Assembly (NCBI GenBank): GCA_937915475.1
Contig: CALGIR010000100.1
Coordinates: 1 to 37,097 of the forward strand
Direction: 5' to 3'
Source: an uncultured Bacteroidales bacterium
Lineage (GTDB): Bacteria; Bacteroidota; Bacteroidia; Bacteroidales; Tenuifilaceae
Length of the DNA stretch: 37,097 nucleotides
Shown: positions 1 to 7,999 of the stretch, one piece after another
Position numbering within the stretch: position 1 is the first letter of the stretch
How the letters are laid out: the number at the start of each line of letters is the position of its first letter
Position numbers and translations under genes: made by a program
Notes under the pieces: model-generated
What the model saw: the letters and a program-made list of their open reading frames with translations, nothing else
What the model was told of the DNA's origin: nothing
Databases searched by the model: none

Positions 1-1
1 A

Positions 2-565
2 CTGGTAGGTCTGTTTGTTTTTATTGCTTTGCAAACAAACTCCGTAAACCGTGTACAAACATGGAAAAACAGGGTTGAAGGCTTCTCTTCGGGTAAGATT
101 GATGAAAACTACCAAGCACAACAATCTAAAATTGCCATTGCCACCGGCGGATTAGTTGGCAAGGGCCCAGGTAACAGCACACAGAGAAATATGCTACCCC
201 ACCCCTACTCCGATTTTATTTATGCAATAATAATTGAAGAGTATGGGATAATTGGTGGGGTGCTTGTTTTATTTTTATATATGGTCCTGCTCTTTAGGGC
301 GGGGCTGATAATTAAAAAGGCTAGGCGAACCTTTCCAGCTTTCCTTGCCATGGGATTAACCCTACTATTAGTCTTTCAGGCAATGGTAAACATGGCTGTG
401 GCTGTAAACCTAATTCCGGTAACAGGTCAGCCTCTTCCATTGGTTAGCATGGGAGGAACATCGCTTTTATTTACAAGTGCATCATTCGGCATTTTGCTTA
501 GCATTAGCCGAAGCCAAAATAAGGAGGAACTATTTGATGGAGAAGACCCTCAGGATAATAATTAG
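2..565 (+). CDS. ftsW: FtsW, peptidoglycan glycosyltransferase of the divisome (C-terminal part, 5' end outside window)
   Basis: The reading frame is open from base 2, so the gene begins before the window; only about the last 187 residues are present. FtsW is the SEDS-family transmembrane glycosyltransferase that polymerises lipid II at the division septum. Visible are the SEDS signature GNSTQRNMLPHPYSDF, followed by EEYG, and the late motif VTGQPLPLVSMGGTS, with several hydrophobic membrane segments between and after them. The short tail after the last segment is acidic and polar. The gene overlaps murG by 29 bp, which points to translational coupling. RodA shares the fold, but the neighbourhood (murG, murC, ftsQ, ftsA, ftsZ) supports FtsW. 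Confidence 0.95.
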   Translation: MVGLFVFIALQTNSVNRVQTWKNRVEGFSSGKIDENYQAQQSKIAIATGGLVGKGPGNSTQRNMLPHPYSDFIYAIIIEEYGIIGGVLVLFLYMVLLFRAGLIIKKARRTFPAFLAMGLTLLLVFQAMVNMAVAVNLIPVTGQPLPLVSMGGTSLLFTSASFGILLSISRSQNKEELFDGEDPQDNN

Positions 566-1649
566 CGGTGGTGGCACAGGGGGGCATATCTTCCCTGCCA
601 TATCCATTGCAAACGCCATAAAGGAGATAAATCAGGGCGTTGAGATACTCTTTGTTGGAGCCGAAGGGCGAATGGAGATGGAGAAGGTACCTGCAGCAGG
701 CTACAGCATAAAGGCTTTGCCCGTAGTAGGCTTTCACCGTAGGATTACAGCAAAAAACCTGAAATTTCCCTTTAAACTGCTTAAAAGCATGAGGTTGGCA
801 AAAAATATTGTGAAAGAGTTTAATCCTCACGTTGCTGTTGGTGTTGGGGGATATGCCAGCGGCCCAATCCTAAAGGTTGCTCAACGCATGGGTATTCCAA
901 CGCTTATTCAAGAACAAAACTCCTATGCTGGTATCACCAATAAACTCTTGGCAAAAAAGGCCAATGCCATATGTGTAGCCTACGAAGGAATGGAAAAATA
1001 CTTTCCGAAGGAAAAAATTGAACTAACAGGAAATCCCATAAGGCAAGGGCTTAATAATGTTAACTCGTTAACTATTGAGGCGCATGAGTTTTTCGGTATC
1101 CCAAGCAGCAGTAAGGTGATTTTAGTGGTTGGGGGTAGCCTTGGTGCACGCACCATAAATGAGAGCATCCTTAACAGCATTGAGAAATTTGCCGAGTTAA
1201 GCGGTGTTACACTCCTTTGGCAGACTGGCCAGCTATACCACGACAGTATAATGCAAAAGTTAGCGGGAAAGGACTATGCCAACATTAAGGTATTTGATTT
1301 TATTAACAGGATGGATTATGCATACTCAGTGGCAAATCTGGTTGTATCCAGAGCAGGTGCTTGCACCATATCGGAACTATGCTTTGTTGCCAAGCCGGTT
1401 ATTTTAGTGCCTTCGCCAAATGTGGCCGAAGACCACCAAACAAAAAATGCTCTTGCATTAGTGAACAAAAATGCTGCCCTTATGGTAACCGATATGGACG
1501 CACCAAAAAGGTTAGCTGACGAGGCCTTAAGCCTAATTGCAAATGAGGATAAGCAGAAAGAGCTTGGACAAAATATCAGTAAAATGGCCTTGCCTAATGC
1601 AGATAAAATGATTGCACAAAGAGTGCTTGAACTATCAAACCTAAAGTAA
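537..1649 (+). CDS. murG: MurG, UDP-GlcNAc:undecaprenyl-pyrophosphoryl-MurNAc-pentapeptide GlcNAc transferase
   Basis: MurG adds N-acetylglucosamine to lipid I to form lipid II on the inner face of the cytoplasmic membrane (GT28 family). From the ATG at 537 the protein is 370 residues. It has the N-terminal loop GGGTGGH (residues 11-17), a glycine-rich GVGGYASGP, QEQNSYAG, TGNPIR, VVGGSLGARTIN opening the C-terminal domain, and the donor-site region SRAGACTISEL followed by AEDHQTKNA. The frame is open further upstream (to 477), but AAGGAGGA at 521-528 sits about 8 bases before the ATG at 537 and fixes that start. It overlaps ftsW by 29 bp and is followed after 76 bp by murC. Confidence 0.97.
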   Translation: MEKTLRIIISGGGTGGHIFPAISIANAIKEINQGVEILFVGAEGRMEMEKVPAAGYSIKALPVVGFHRRITAKNLKFPFKLLKSMRLAKNIVKEFNPHVAVGVGGYASGPILKVAQRMGIPTLIQEQNSYAGITNKLLAKKANAICVAYEGMEKYFPKEKIELTGNPIRQGLNNVNSLTIEAHEFFGIPSSSKVILVVGGSLGARTINESILNSIEKFAELSGVTLLWQTGQLYHDSIMQKLAGKDYANIKVFDFINRMDYAYSVANLVVSRAGACTISELCFVAKPVILVPSPNVAEDHQTKNALALVNKNAALMVTDMDAPKRLADEALSLIANEDKQKELGQNISKMALPNADKMIAQRVLELSNLK

Positions 1650-1725
1650 ATTATTTAAAGGTGATATTTTAACAGAAAGTTGAGAGTGAAATTTTAAAAA
1701 CAAAATCGAAAAGATTAGAACAATA

Positions 1726-3126
1726 ATGAACATCAGCCTAAATAGCATAAAAAACATTTACCTAATAGGTATTGGTGGCATTGGAATGAGCGCTCTTGCT
1801 CGCTACTTTGCGCATAATAAGCTATTTGTTGCTGGTTACGACAGCACATCTACGGCATTAACCAAAGCGCTCGAAGAAGAGGGTATTGCAATTCATTACA
1901 ACGATAGCATTGAAGATATTCCAAGTGAAATAACTGACAATTCGAAAGATACACTGGTTATATACACACCTGCTGTTCCCAAAGACCATGGCGAACTCAA
2001 CTATTTACATAATAATGGCTTCACCTTAGTGAAAAGAGCCCAAGCCCTTGGAATTATCTCAAAGGAATACACAACTGCTGCAGTAGCGGGTACACATGGC
2101 AAAACTAGCACCTCAACTCTTTTGGCGCATATTTTATATGGAACAGAACAGAGCTGCAACGCTTTTTTGGGAGGAATATCAAAAAATTTCTCAAGCAATT
2201 TCATTGTAAGTAATAGCAGCCGAATGGTTATTGAGGCCGACGAGTACGATAGGAGTTTCCATAGTCTTTCCCCCAATCTGGCCATTATAACATCTATTGA
2301 TGCCGACCATTTGGACATTTACAACACCCACGCTGAGGTGAAAGATGCCTTCTCCGTATTTATCTCAAAGATTAGCCCTAACGGAAATCTAATCATCAAA
2401 AAAGGCCTTGAGTATATGGCCAATAAGCAACAGAATATCAAAGTTTACACCTACTCCGCAACCCAAGATGCCGATTTCTGCATCTCAAGTATTAGTCAGC
2501 AAAACGGACTATACACCTTTACGCTAGAAAGCCCATTTGGCAAAATAGAATCAATTGAACTAGGCGTTCCGGGTAAGTACAATGTTGAGAATGCAGTTGC
2601 TGCATCGGCTGCAGCATTGGTTTGGGGGATTGATACGGAATTACTGAAAAAAGGTCTAAAATCGTTTAAGGGTATCGCACGCCGATTCGACCTAAGGTAC
2701 AAGAGTAAAAAGTCGGTTTATATCGATGACTATGCGCACCATCCAGAGGAACTTAAGGCCGCCATTACTTCAGTACGCGAGATGTTTCCAGGCAGGAAGA
2801 TAACCGGAGTATTTCAGCCTCACCTATACTCCAGAACAAGAGATTTTATTGTTGAATTTGCTGAGAGTTTAAGCCTTTTAGACGAACTCTTACTCCTCGA
2901 TATTTACCCAGCACGCGAGAAGCCCATACTCGGAATAACATCAGAAATTATTTTAAACCGCGTTAACTGTAGCTATAAAAAAACATGCACGCTAAGCAAT
3001 GCCATTCAAGAGCTAAACAGCATGAGCATTGACGTTTTGATTACCATGGGTGCTGGGAATATTGATAGGCTAGCTGACCCAATTGTAAAAATGCTTTACG
3101 AAAAGGAGGACATTGATGAACTTTAA
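1726..3126 (+). CDS. murC: MurC, UDP-N-acetylmuramate--L-alanine ligase
   Basis: MurC is the ATP-dependent Mur ligase that adds L-alanine to UDP-MurNAc in the cytoplasm. The 466 residues follow the three-domain Mur ligase plan: an N-terminal UDP-binding Rossmann domain with GIGGIGMSALARYF, a central ATPase domain with the P-loop GTHGKTST (residues 122-129) and EADEYDRSF, and a C-terminal domain with DDYAHHPEE and FQPHLYSRTRDF, which are typical of MurC rather than MurD, MurE or MurF. Length matches the family. The 76 bp upstream gap contains no convincing promoter, so it is probably read with murG. The last 11 bp overlap ftsQ. Confidence 0.97.
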   Translation: MNISLNSIKNIYLIGIGGIGMSALARYFAHNKLFVAGYDSTSTALTKALEEEGIAIHYNDSIEDIPSEITDNSKDTLVIYTPAVPKDHGELNYLHNNGFTLVKRAQALGIISKEYTTAAVAGTHGKTSTSTLLAHILYGTEQSCNAFLGGISKNFSSNFIVSNSSRMVIEADEYDRSFHSLSPNLAIITSIDADHLDIYNTHAEVKDAFSVFISKISPNGNLIIKKGLEYMANKQQNIKVYTYSATQDADFCISSISQQNGLYTFTLESPFGKIESIELGVPGKYNVENAVAASAAALVWGIDTELLKKGLKSFKGIARRFDLRYKSKKSVYIDDYAHHPEELKAAITSVREMFPGRKITGVFQPHLYSRTRDFIVEFAESLSLLDELLLLDIYPAREKPILGITSEIILNRVNCSYKKTCTLSNAIQELNSMSIDVLITMGAGNIDRLADPIVKMLYEKEDIDEL

Positions 3127-3919
3127 GAGAGCCATATTAGGTTTCGTAAAATGGGTACTTACCATAACGTACCTGGTGATTGCCCTTTCGTTTGTTAGCA
3201 AAAGGGAGCATCAGGTCACCTGTAGTGGCATCAATATCGAAATTAGCGATAGCCTTCAAAACGCATTTATTACCAAGGCAGATGTACTCAGAACAATTGA
3301 GCGGTATCACTCAAATTTAATTGGGATACCTATTAAAATAATAAACACGCTAAAAATTGAGCAAAGCCTAGGAGAGATGCAAGCGGCAAGCAAAGTAACC
3401 GTATATAAAACATCAAACGGAAAGTTATCCGTAATTATTGAGCAACGAAAACCTATGGTTCGGATAATCAACCGCAAAGGCGAGAGTTACTACATTGACC
3501 AGGAAGGACAAATACTGCCCCTGTCGAGCAAATTTACTTCACATGTAATGATTATAAACGGGAATATTGACGAACCCTACAAAATAGAGCCCTACATTAA
3601 GATAACTGATTGGGCAAAGGATAGCAACAAGGAGACTCTACCCCTCATTTGCAAACTTTTCGATTTTGCAAAACACATAAATTCTGATAAATTTTGGTCG
3701 GCGCAAATTTCGCAGGTTTATGTTGATGATTCCAATAATATTGAGCTAATACCAAGGGTTGGGCCACACACTGTCCTCCTAGGTAGCCTCGACGAATACA
3801 AAGAGAAACTAGAGAAACTTAAGCTATTCTACAAAAACGCCCTGCCCGAGGAGGGCTGGAATAAGTACAAACAGATTAACCTAAAATACCGAAATCAAAT
3901 AGTATGCACAAAAAGATAA
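3116..3919 (+). CDS. ftsQ: FtsQ, divisome membrane protein with POTRA domain
   Basis: FtsQ is a bitopic inner-membrane protein that links early and late division proteins. The 267-residue protein has a short cytoplasmic start, one membrane helix at about residues 8-27, and a periplasmic region in which residues about 35-100 fit a POTRA-like segment, followed by a beta-rich region with the conserved-looking YYIDQEGQILPL. Overall sequence is weakly conserved in this family, so the call leans on position between murC and ftsA as well as on layout. AAAGGAGGA at 3102-3110 lies 5 bases before the ATG at 3116, so that start is preferred to a TTG one codon earlier. It overlaps both murC (11 bp) and ftsA (16 bp). 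Confidence 0.92.
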   Translation: MNFKRAILGFVKWVLTITYLVIALSFVSKREHQVTCSGINIEISDSLQNAFITKADVLRTIERYHSNLIGIPIKIINTLKIEQSLGEMQAASKVTVYKTSNGKLSVIIEQRKPMVRIINRKGESYYIDQEGQILPLSSKFTSHVMIINGNIDEPYKIEPYIKITDWAKDSNKETLPLICKLFDFAKHINSDKFWSAQISQVYVDDSNNIELIPRVGPHTVLLGSLDEYKEKLEKLKLFYKNALPEEGWNKYKQINLKYRNQIVCTKR

Positions 3920-5244
3920 ATACCATGGCACAGCAAAACGAATACGTAGCAGCAATTGACCTTGGAACAACAAAAATTGTAACGCTAATTGGCAAGAAAA
4001 ATAGCAATAAGAAATTGCAAATTGTTGCCCACAGCAAAACTTCATCAACAGGAATTAAGCGTGGAATAGTGCTCAACATCGAAGAGACTGTTGCGGCCAT
4101 TCAGCAAACCGTTGAGGATGTTCAGCTAAAATCGGGCATTATCTTCAGCAATATCTTTGTGGGCATTGCCGGGCAGCATATTCGAAGTGTCAGAAATCGT
4201 AATGTCATAAGTCTAAATGCTGACCAGGACATTATTACCATTGATAATGTTAACGACCTAATTGAAGACACCTACAAAATTCCGGTAGAAGTTGGTGAAG
4301 AGATTCTACACGTATTGCCCCAAAGTTTTATTGTAGATAACGAGGGAGGGATAAAAAATCCGGTGGGTATGGCGGGCAAAAGGCTTGAAGCTAACTTCCA
4401 CATAGTAATTGGGCAAACTGCATCGGCAAAAAATATTTCAAAATGTGCCAATCGGGTCGATTTAGTGGTGAACGACCTTATACTCGAACCATTGGCATCG
4501 GCTGAGGCAGTCCTAACAGACGACGAAAAAGAAGCAGGTGTAGTTCTTGTTGATGTTGGTGGCGGAACAACAGATATAGCCATATTTTTCGATGGCATTG
4601 TTCGTCACACAGCCGTTATACCTTTTGGTGGCAATGTAATAACCAACGACATAAAGGAGGGTTGCTCAATACTTTTACGACAAGCCGAACAACTAAAAGT
4701 ACAATTTGGGTCAGCGCTAGGCGACATTGCCCCTGAGGATAAGATTGTTACAATACCTGGTATAAGTGGCCGTGAGCCCAAAGAGATTTCGTTTAAAAGC
4801 CTCGCATACATTATCCAAAGCCGTATGGAGGAGATTATTAGCTATATTGTCTTCGAGGTAGAAAACTCTGGCTATGCCGACAAACTAAGCGCAGGTATTG
4901 TACTAACTGGAGGCGGTTCACTTCTCCGTCATCTTTCGCAGCTGGTAAAATTCAAAACTGGTTTCGATGTTCGCATTGGCTACCCCAATGAGCATCTTGC
5001 TGCTGATTCATCCGATGAGATTAACTCACCAGCATACTCAACCGGAATTGGCCTAGTAATTAAAGGTTTCGAATACATTGAGTCGTACAATAGGCTTCAC
5101 AAAGAAGCAGTGGAATCTGAAACCGACTCCGAGAATACAACCGATGATAAACAAAAATCCAAAGAGATTAAAAAGAATAATTTACTAGAACTCTTTAAAC
5201 GCAAATTCACTGAGATTTTTGAAGAAAACGATTCAGAAATGTAA
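3904..5244 (+). CDS. ftsA: FtsA, actin-like membrane tether of FtsZ
   Basis: FtsA is an actin-fold ATPase that anchors FtsZ filaments to the membrane and recruits later division proteins. Actin-family motifs are visible: phosphate loop 1 AAIDLGTTKI near the N terminus, phosphate loop 2 VDVGGGTTDIAIF at about residue 218, and the adenosine motif GIVLTGGGSLLRHL at about 338. The extreme C terminus, NNLLELFKRKFTEIFEEN, is an amphipathic helix fitting the membrane-targeting sequence, joined by a polar, charged linker. The start at 3904 overlaps ftsQ by 16 bp; an ATG at 3925 would remove seven residues and is also possible, as neither has a strong ribosome-binding site. Confidence 0.96.
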   Translation: MHKKINTMAQQNEYVAAIDLGTTKIVTLIGKKNSNKKLQIVAHSKTSSTGIKRGIVLNIEETVAAIQQTVEDVQLKSGIIFSNIFVGIAGQHIRSVRNRNVISLNADQDIITIDNVNDLIEDTYKIPVEVGEEILHVLPQSFIVDNEGGIKNPVGMAGKRLEANFHIVIGQTASAKNISKCANRVDLVVNDLILEPLASAEAVLTDDEKEAGVVLVDVGGGTTDIAIFFDGIVRHTAVIPFGGNVITNDIKEGCSILLRQAEQLKVQFGSALGDIAPEDKIVTIPGISGREPKEISFKSLAYIIQSRMEEIISYIVFEVENSGYADKLSAGIVLTGGGSLLRHLSQLVKFKTGFDVRIGYPNEHLAADSSDEINSPAYSTGIGLVIKGFEYIESYNRLHKEAVESETDSENTTDDKQKSKEIKKNNLLELFKRKFTEIFEENDSEM

Positions 5245-5307
5245 ATCAGGCAAGGAAAAATAAACAATATCAATAGAATTAAGTTACTACACAAAATACA
5301 AATCGCC

Positions 5308-6786
5308 ATGACTGAAGAGATAATTCCATTCGACCTACCCACTACAAGCAAATCAATTATTAAGGTAATTGGGGTTGGTGGTGGTGGTGGTAACGCTATA
5401 AACCACATGTATGAACAGGGAATTAAAGATGTTGATTTTGTGATTTGCAACACCGATGGCCAAGCGCTAGAGAATAGTCCTGTAAGTATAAAGATTCAAC
5501 TCGGTTCGTCGTTAACCGAGGGAAGAGGTGCAGGTAACAAACCAGAAATTGGGAAGCAAGCTGCCATTGAAAATATCCAAGACGTTATTAACGTACTAAA
5601 CGACGGAACAAAAATGGTTTTTATAACTGCAGGAATGGGTGGCGGAACTGGAACAGGTGCCGCTCCAGTAATTGCCAAAGCAGCAAAGGAACTAGGCTTG
5701 CTTACCGTTGGAATAGTAACCATTCCTTTTAAAAACGAGGGCAAAAGACGAATTGAACAAGCCGTTGAGGGCATTGAAGAACTTGAAAAACATGTAGACT
5801 CGCTTCTGGTAATTAACAACGAAAAAATAAGGGAGATTTTTGGCGACCTAAAACTTTCCGAAGCATTTGCTCGTGCCGACAATGTTCTGGCAATAGCAGC
5901 AAAAGGTATTGCAGAGATAATTACCGTACATGGTTATATCAACGTTGACTTTGCGGATGTAGAAACCGTAATGTCAAATAGCGGAGTGGCCATTATGGGG
6001 TCGGCAATGGCATCGGGTGAGGACAGAGCCCTTACAGCGGTTCAAAAAGCGTTATCGTCGCCATTACTTAACAACTACGATATTGCTGGCGCTCGAAATA
6101 TCCTGTTAAACATAACCTCGGGCTCCCATGAAATTACCATGGACGAGGTTGGCCAAATTACCGATTTTATTCAGTCCGCTGCGGGTGAGGATGCCGATTT
6201 AATATGGGGTAATGGTACGGATGAGAAGCTTGAGGATAATCTAAATGTTACCATTATTGCAACCGGATTCAATACCAACAGCATACCCGAACTTTATGCC
6301 CGAAAGAGGAAGGTTGACATTATCCACCTTGATGGCGAAAAGTCAACCAACAGGGAGGTTAAACAACCAATAATTGAGGTAAAGGAAAAACCCGCAGCTG
6401 CTCCTCCAAAAAGAGGTAGAATTGAAGCAGAAAAATGGCAGAGAACCATTGAATTTGACCTTACCAAGGATGATTCTTTTCTCGAAACTTCGCAAACGGG
6501 TTCAATAGATAAAGAGTTAGAGTTTGAGGTTTCAACTGCTAAGTCAAGCCCAAAGGATGAGCCAACAAGCGGGAACAGAATTTCAAGGTCGGAACCCACC
6601 CCTATTCCATCAAAGGATATTTTTGATAAGATGGAGAAGATACCTGCCTACAAAAGGAAGAATATAAAGATTGAGGAAGAGAATTTCTCGGATAAAAAGA
6701 ATGTCTCGCGGTACACGCTAAACCAAGAGGAGGGCGATATTTACCTACGAAACGATAATGCATACCTACACGATAATGTAGACTAA
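5308..6786 (+). CDS. ftsZ: FtsZ, tubulin-like GTPase of the Z ring
   Basis: FtsZ polymerises into the cytokinetic ring. The nucleotide-binding glycines GVGGGGGN are at residues 22-29, the tubulin signature GGGTGTG at 111-117, and the catalytic T7 loop NVDFADVE starts at residue 212. The globular core ends near residue 320, followed by a long charged and probably disordered linker of about 150 residues, which makes the protein 492 residues long, as is common in Bacteroidota. It ends in NDNAYLHDNVD, taken here as the conserved C-terminal peptide that binds FtsA; its form differs from the proteobacterial one. It lies 63 bp after ftsA. Confidence 0.98.
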   Translation: MTEEIIPFDLPTTSKSIIKVIGVGGGGGNAINHMYEQGIKDVDFVICNTDGQALENSPVSIKIQLGSSLTEGRGAGNKPEIGKQAAIENIQDVINVLNDGTKMVFITAGMGGGTGTGAAPVIAKAAKELGLLTVGIVTIPFKNEGKRRIEQAVEGIEELEKHVDSLLVINNEKIREIFGDLKLSEAFARADNVLAIAAKGIAEIITVHGYINVDFADVETVMSNSGVAIMGSAMASGEDRALTAVQKALSSPLLNNYDIAGARNILLNITSGSHEITMDEVGQITDFIQSAAGEDADLIWGNGTDEKLEDNLNVTIIATGFNTNSIPELYARKRKVDIIHLDGEKSTNREVKQPIIEVKEKPAAAPPKRGRIEAEKWQRTIEFDLTKDDSFLETSQTGSIDKELEFEVSTAKSSPKDEPTSGNRISRSEPTPIPSKDIFDKMEKIPAYKRKNIKIEEENFSDKKNVSRYTLNQEEGDIYLRNDNAYLHDNVD

Positions 6787-6821
6787 TACGAATTTAAGTA
6801 ACAAACTAAAGCCGCAAAAAC

Positions 6822-7277
6822 ATGTCACTCGAAGATCGCATAAACCAAGAGATAAAAACCGCCATGCTTGCCAAGGATAAGGTTAGGCTCGAAGCGCTTA
6901 GGGCGGTAAAAAGCGCAATTCTGCTGGCCAAAACCGAGAAGGGAGCAAGTGCAACCATACCTCCCGAAGCTGAACTAAAACTTCTGCAAAAGCAGGTTAA
7001 GCAACGGAAGGATTCTGCCGAGATTTACAAGCAGCAGAACAGACCCGAACTGGCCGCAAGTGAATTGGCCGAGGCTTCGATTATTGAGGTGTTCCTCCCA
7101 AAAATGATGAGCGACGATGAACTTACTGCTGAGGTAGTTAAGATTATTGAATCGGTTGGCGCCAAGGGCTCCTCCGATATGGGAAAGGTGATGGGAGTTG
7201 CCTCAAAAACATTAGCAGGAAAGGCCGAGGGCAAAACCATTGCTGACAAGGTAAAAACTATACTGGCAGGGCTTTAG
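6822..7277 (+). CDS. YqeY/GatB-tail domain protein
   Basis: This 151-residue protein is a YqeY family member. The family shares a domain with the C-terminal tail of GatB (amidotransferase subunit), but free-standing members have no settled function. Seen here are the helical start SLEDRINQEIKTAMLAKDK, EALRAVKSAI, QRKDSAEIYKQQNRPELA, EASIIEVFLPKMM and the closing DMGKVMGVASKTLAGKAEGK, all in the usual family order and at the usual length. It follows ftsZ by 35 bp with no evident promoter, so it is probably the last gene of the dcw transcript. It converges with the trhA-like gene; the two stop codons are 2 bp apart. Confidence 0.93.
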   Translation: MSLEDRINQEIKTAMLAKDKVRLEALRAVKSAILLAKTEKGASATIPPEAELKLLQKQVKQRKDSAEIYKQQNRPELAASELAEASIIEVFLPKMMSDDELTAEVVKIIESVGAKGSSDMGKVMGVASKTLAGKAEGKTIADKVKTILAGL

Positions 7278-7279
7278 CG

Positions 7280-7921
7280 CTACACCAAAAAAACCATAGT
7301 AAAAAAGTGGCAAATACTACCTGCAAGTACAAATAGGTGAAAAACACCATGACCAAAAGATATATCACGCCTAATATAAAAGAAAATACCTATCGAATAG
7401 GCGCACACCCCGCAGAGAAGAAAAACAAGTGAAATGGTTGGTAAATTACGGACAATGGGACCAATTGCCATTAAAAACATAAAACCCATTCCCGCATAAA
7501 AAGCCGTAGAAAGAACCCTTAATTTTGAAGTATAGAACCAAGTCTTAAAAATAATACCCGCTAGGGCTAAACCCCACACAATACCAAACAAAACCCAACC
7601 CAAAGGTCCCCTAATTGACACTAGCGTTAATGGTGTATACGTAGCAGCAATTAAAACATATATCATCGAATGGTCGAAGGTATTTAGCCGATGCTTACGA
7701 CGCAGATTTTTGGTGCCATGAAAAAGCGTTGATGCAATGTATAGAGTAATCATCCCTGCACCAAAAATGCTAAAACTCACAATATGCCACACATCGCCAT
7801 ATAATGCGGCACGAGTTACAATAATAGCTGTGCACGCAATGGCAATAAGAACCCCTACTCCATGCGATGCGCTATTAAATATCTCCTCATGTTTTTTTAG
7901 CTTACTACTCTTTTGTTTCAT
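7280..7921 (-). CDS. Hemolysin III/TrhA family membrane protein (PAQR-like)
   Basis: The 213-residue protein is almost entirely hydrophobic, with about seven membrane segments. It carries the residues that define the TrhA/hemolysin III branch of the PAQR superfamily: ASHGVGV near the N terminus, STLFHG after the second segment, FDHSMIYVLIAATYTP in the middle, and GHGVFHLFVLAGSICHF near the end. The conserved Ser, His and Asp residues resemble the metal site of PAQR hydrolases. Bacillus homologues have been linked to membrane-lipid and energy homeostasis; the hemolysin name is historical. It follows the PD40/OmpA gene on the same strand, separated by a strong palindrome, so it may be transcribed only partly with it. 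Confidence 0.93.
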   Translation of the reverse strand: MKQKSSKLKKHEEIFNSASHGVGVLIAIACTAIIVTRAALYGDVWHIVSFSIFGAGMITLYIASTLFHGTKNLRRKHRLNTFDHSMIYVLIAATYTPLTLVSIRGPLGWVLFGIVWGLALAGIIFKTWFYTSKLRVLSTAFYAGMGFMFLMAIGPIVRNLPTISLVFLLCGVCAYSIGIFFYIRRDISFGHGVFHLFVLAGSICHFFTMVFLV

Positions 7922-7945
7922 TGTTCAAATTGATTGGAATAGAAA

Positions 7946-7973
7946 TGGCAGGGTGTGTATACACACCCTGCCA
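7946..7973. terminator. 28-bp perfect palindrome between the PD40/OmpA gene and the trhA-like gene
   Basis: Arms TGGCAGGGTGTG and CACACCCTGCCA flank a central TATA, giving a 12-bp GC-rich stem with a 4-base loop on either strand. On the minus strand it lies 27 bases past the PD40/OmpA stop codon and is followed by the U-rich but interrupted AUUUCUAUU. The best reading is a transcription terminator or a partial barrier to readthrough into the next gene. Because the palindrome is exact on both strands, a dimeric protein site cannot be excluded. Confidence 0.6.
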
Positions 7974-7999
7974 ACTATGATTAATTGCACTATAAAAGG

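Noticed and set aside
5097..5453. 118-codon antisense open frame across the ftsA-ftsZ junction
   Set aside because: Both sense genes are certain; the hydrophobic, Ser- and Ile-rich antisense product is a shadow of charged codons.
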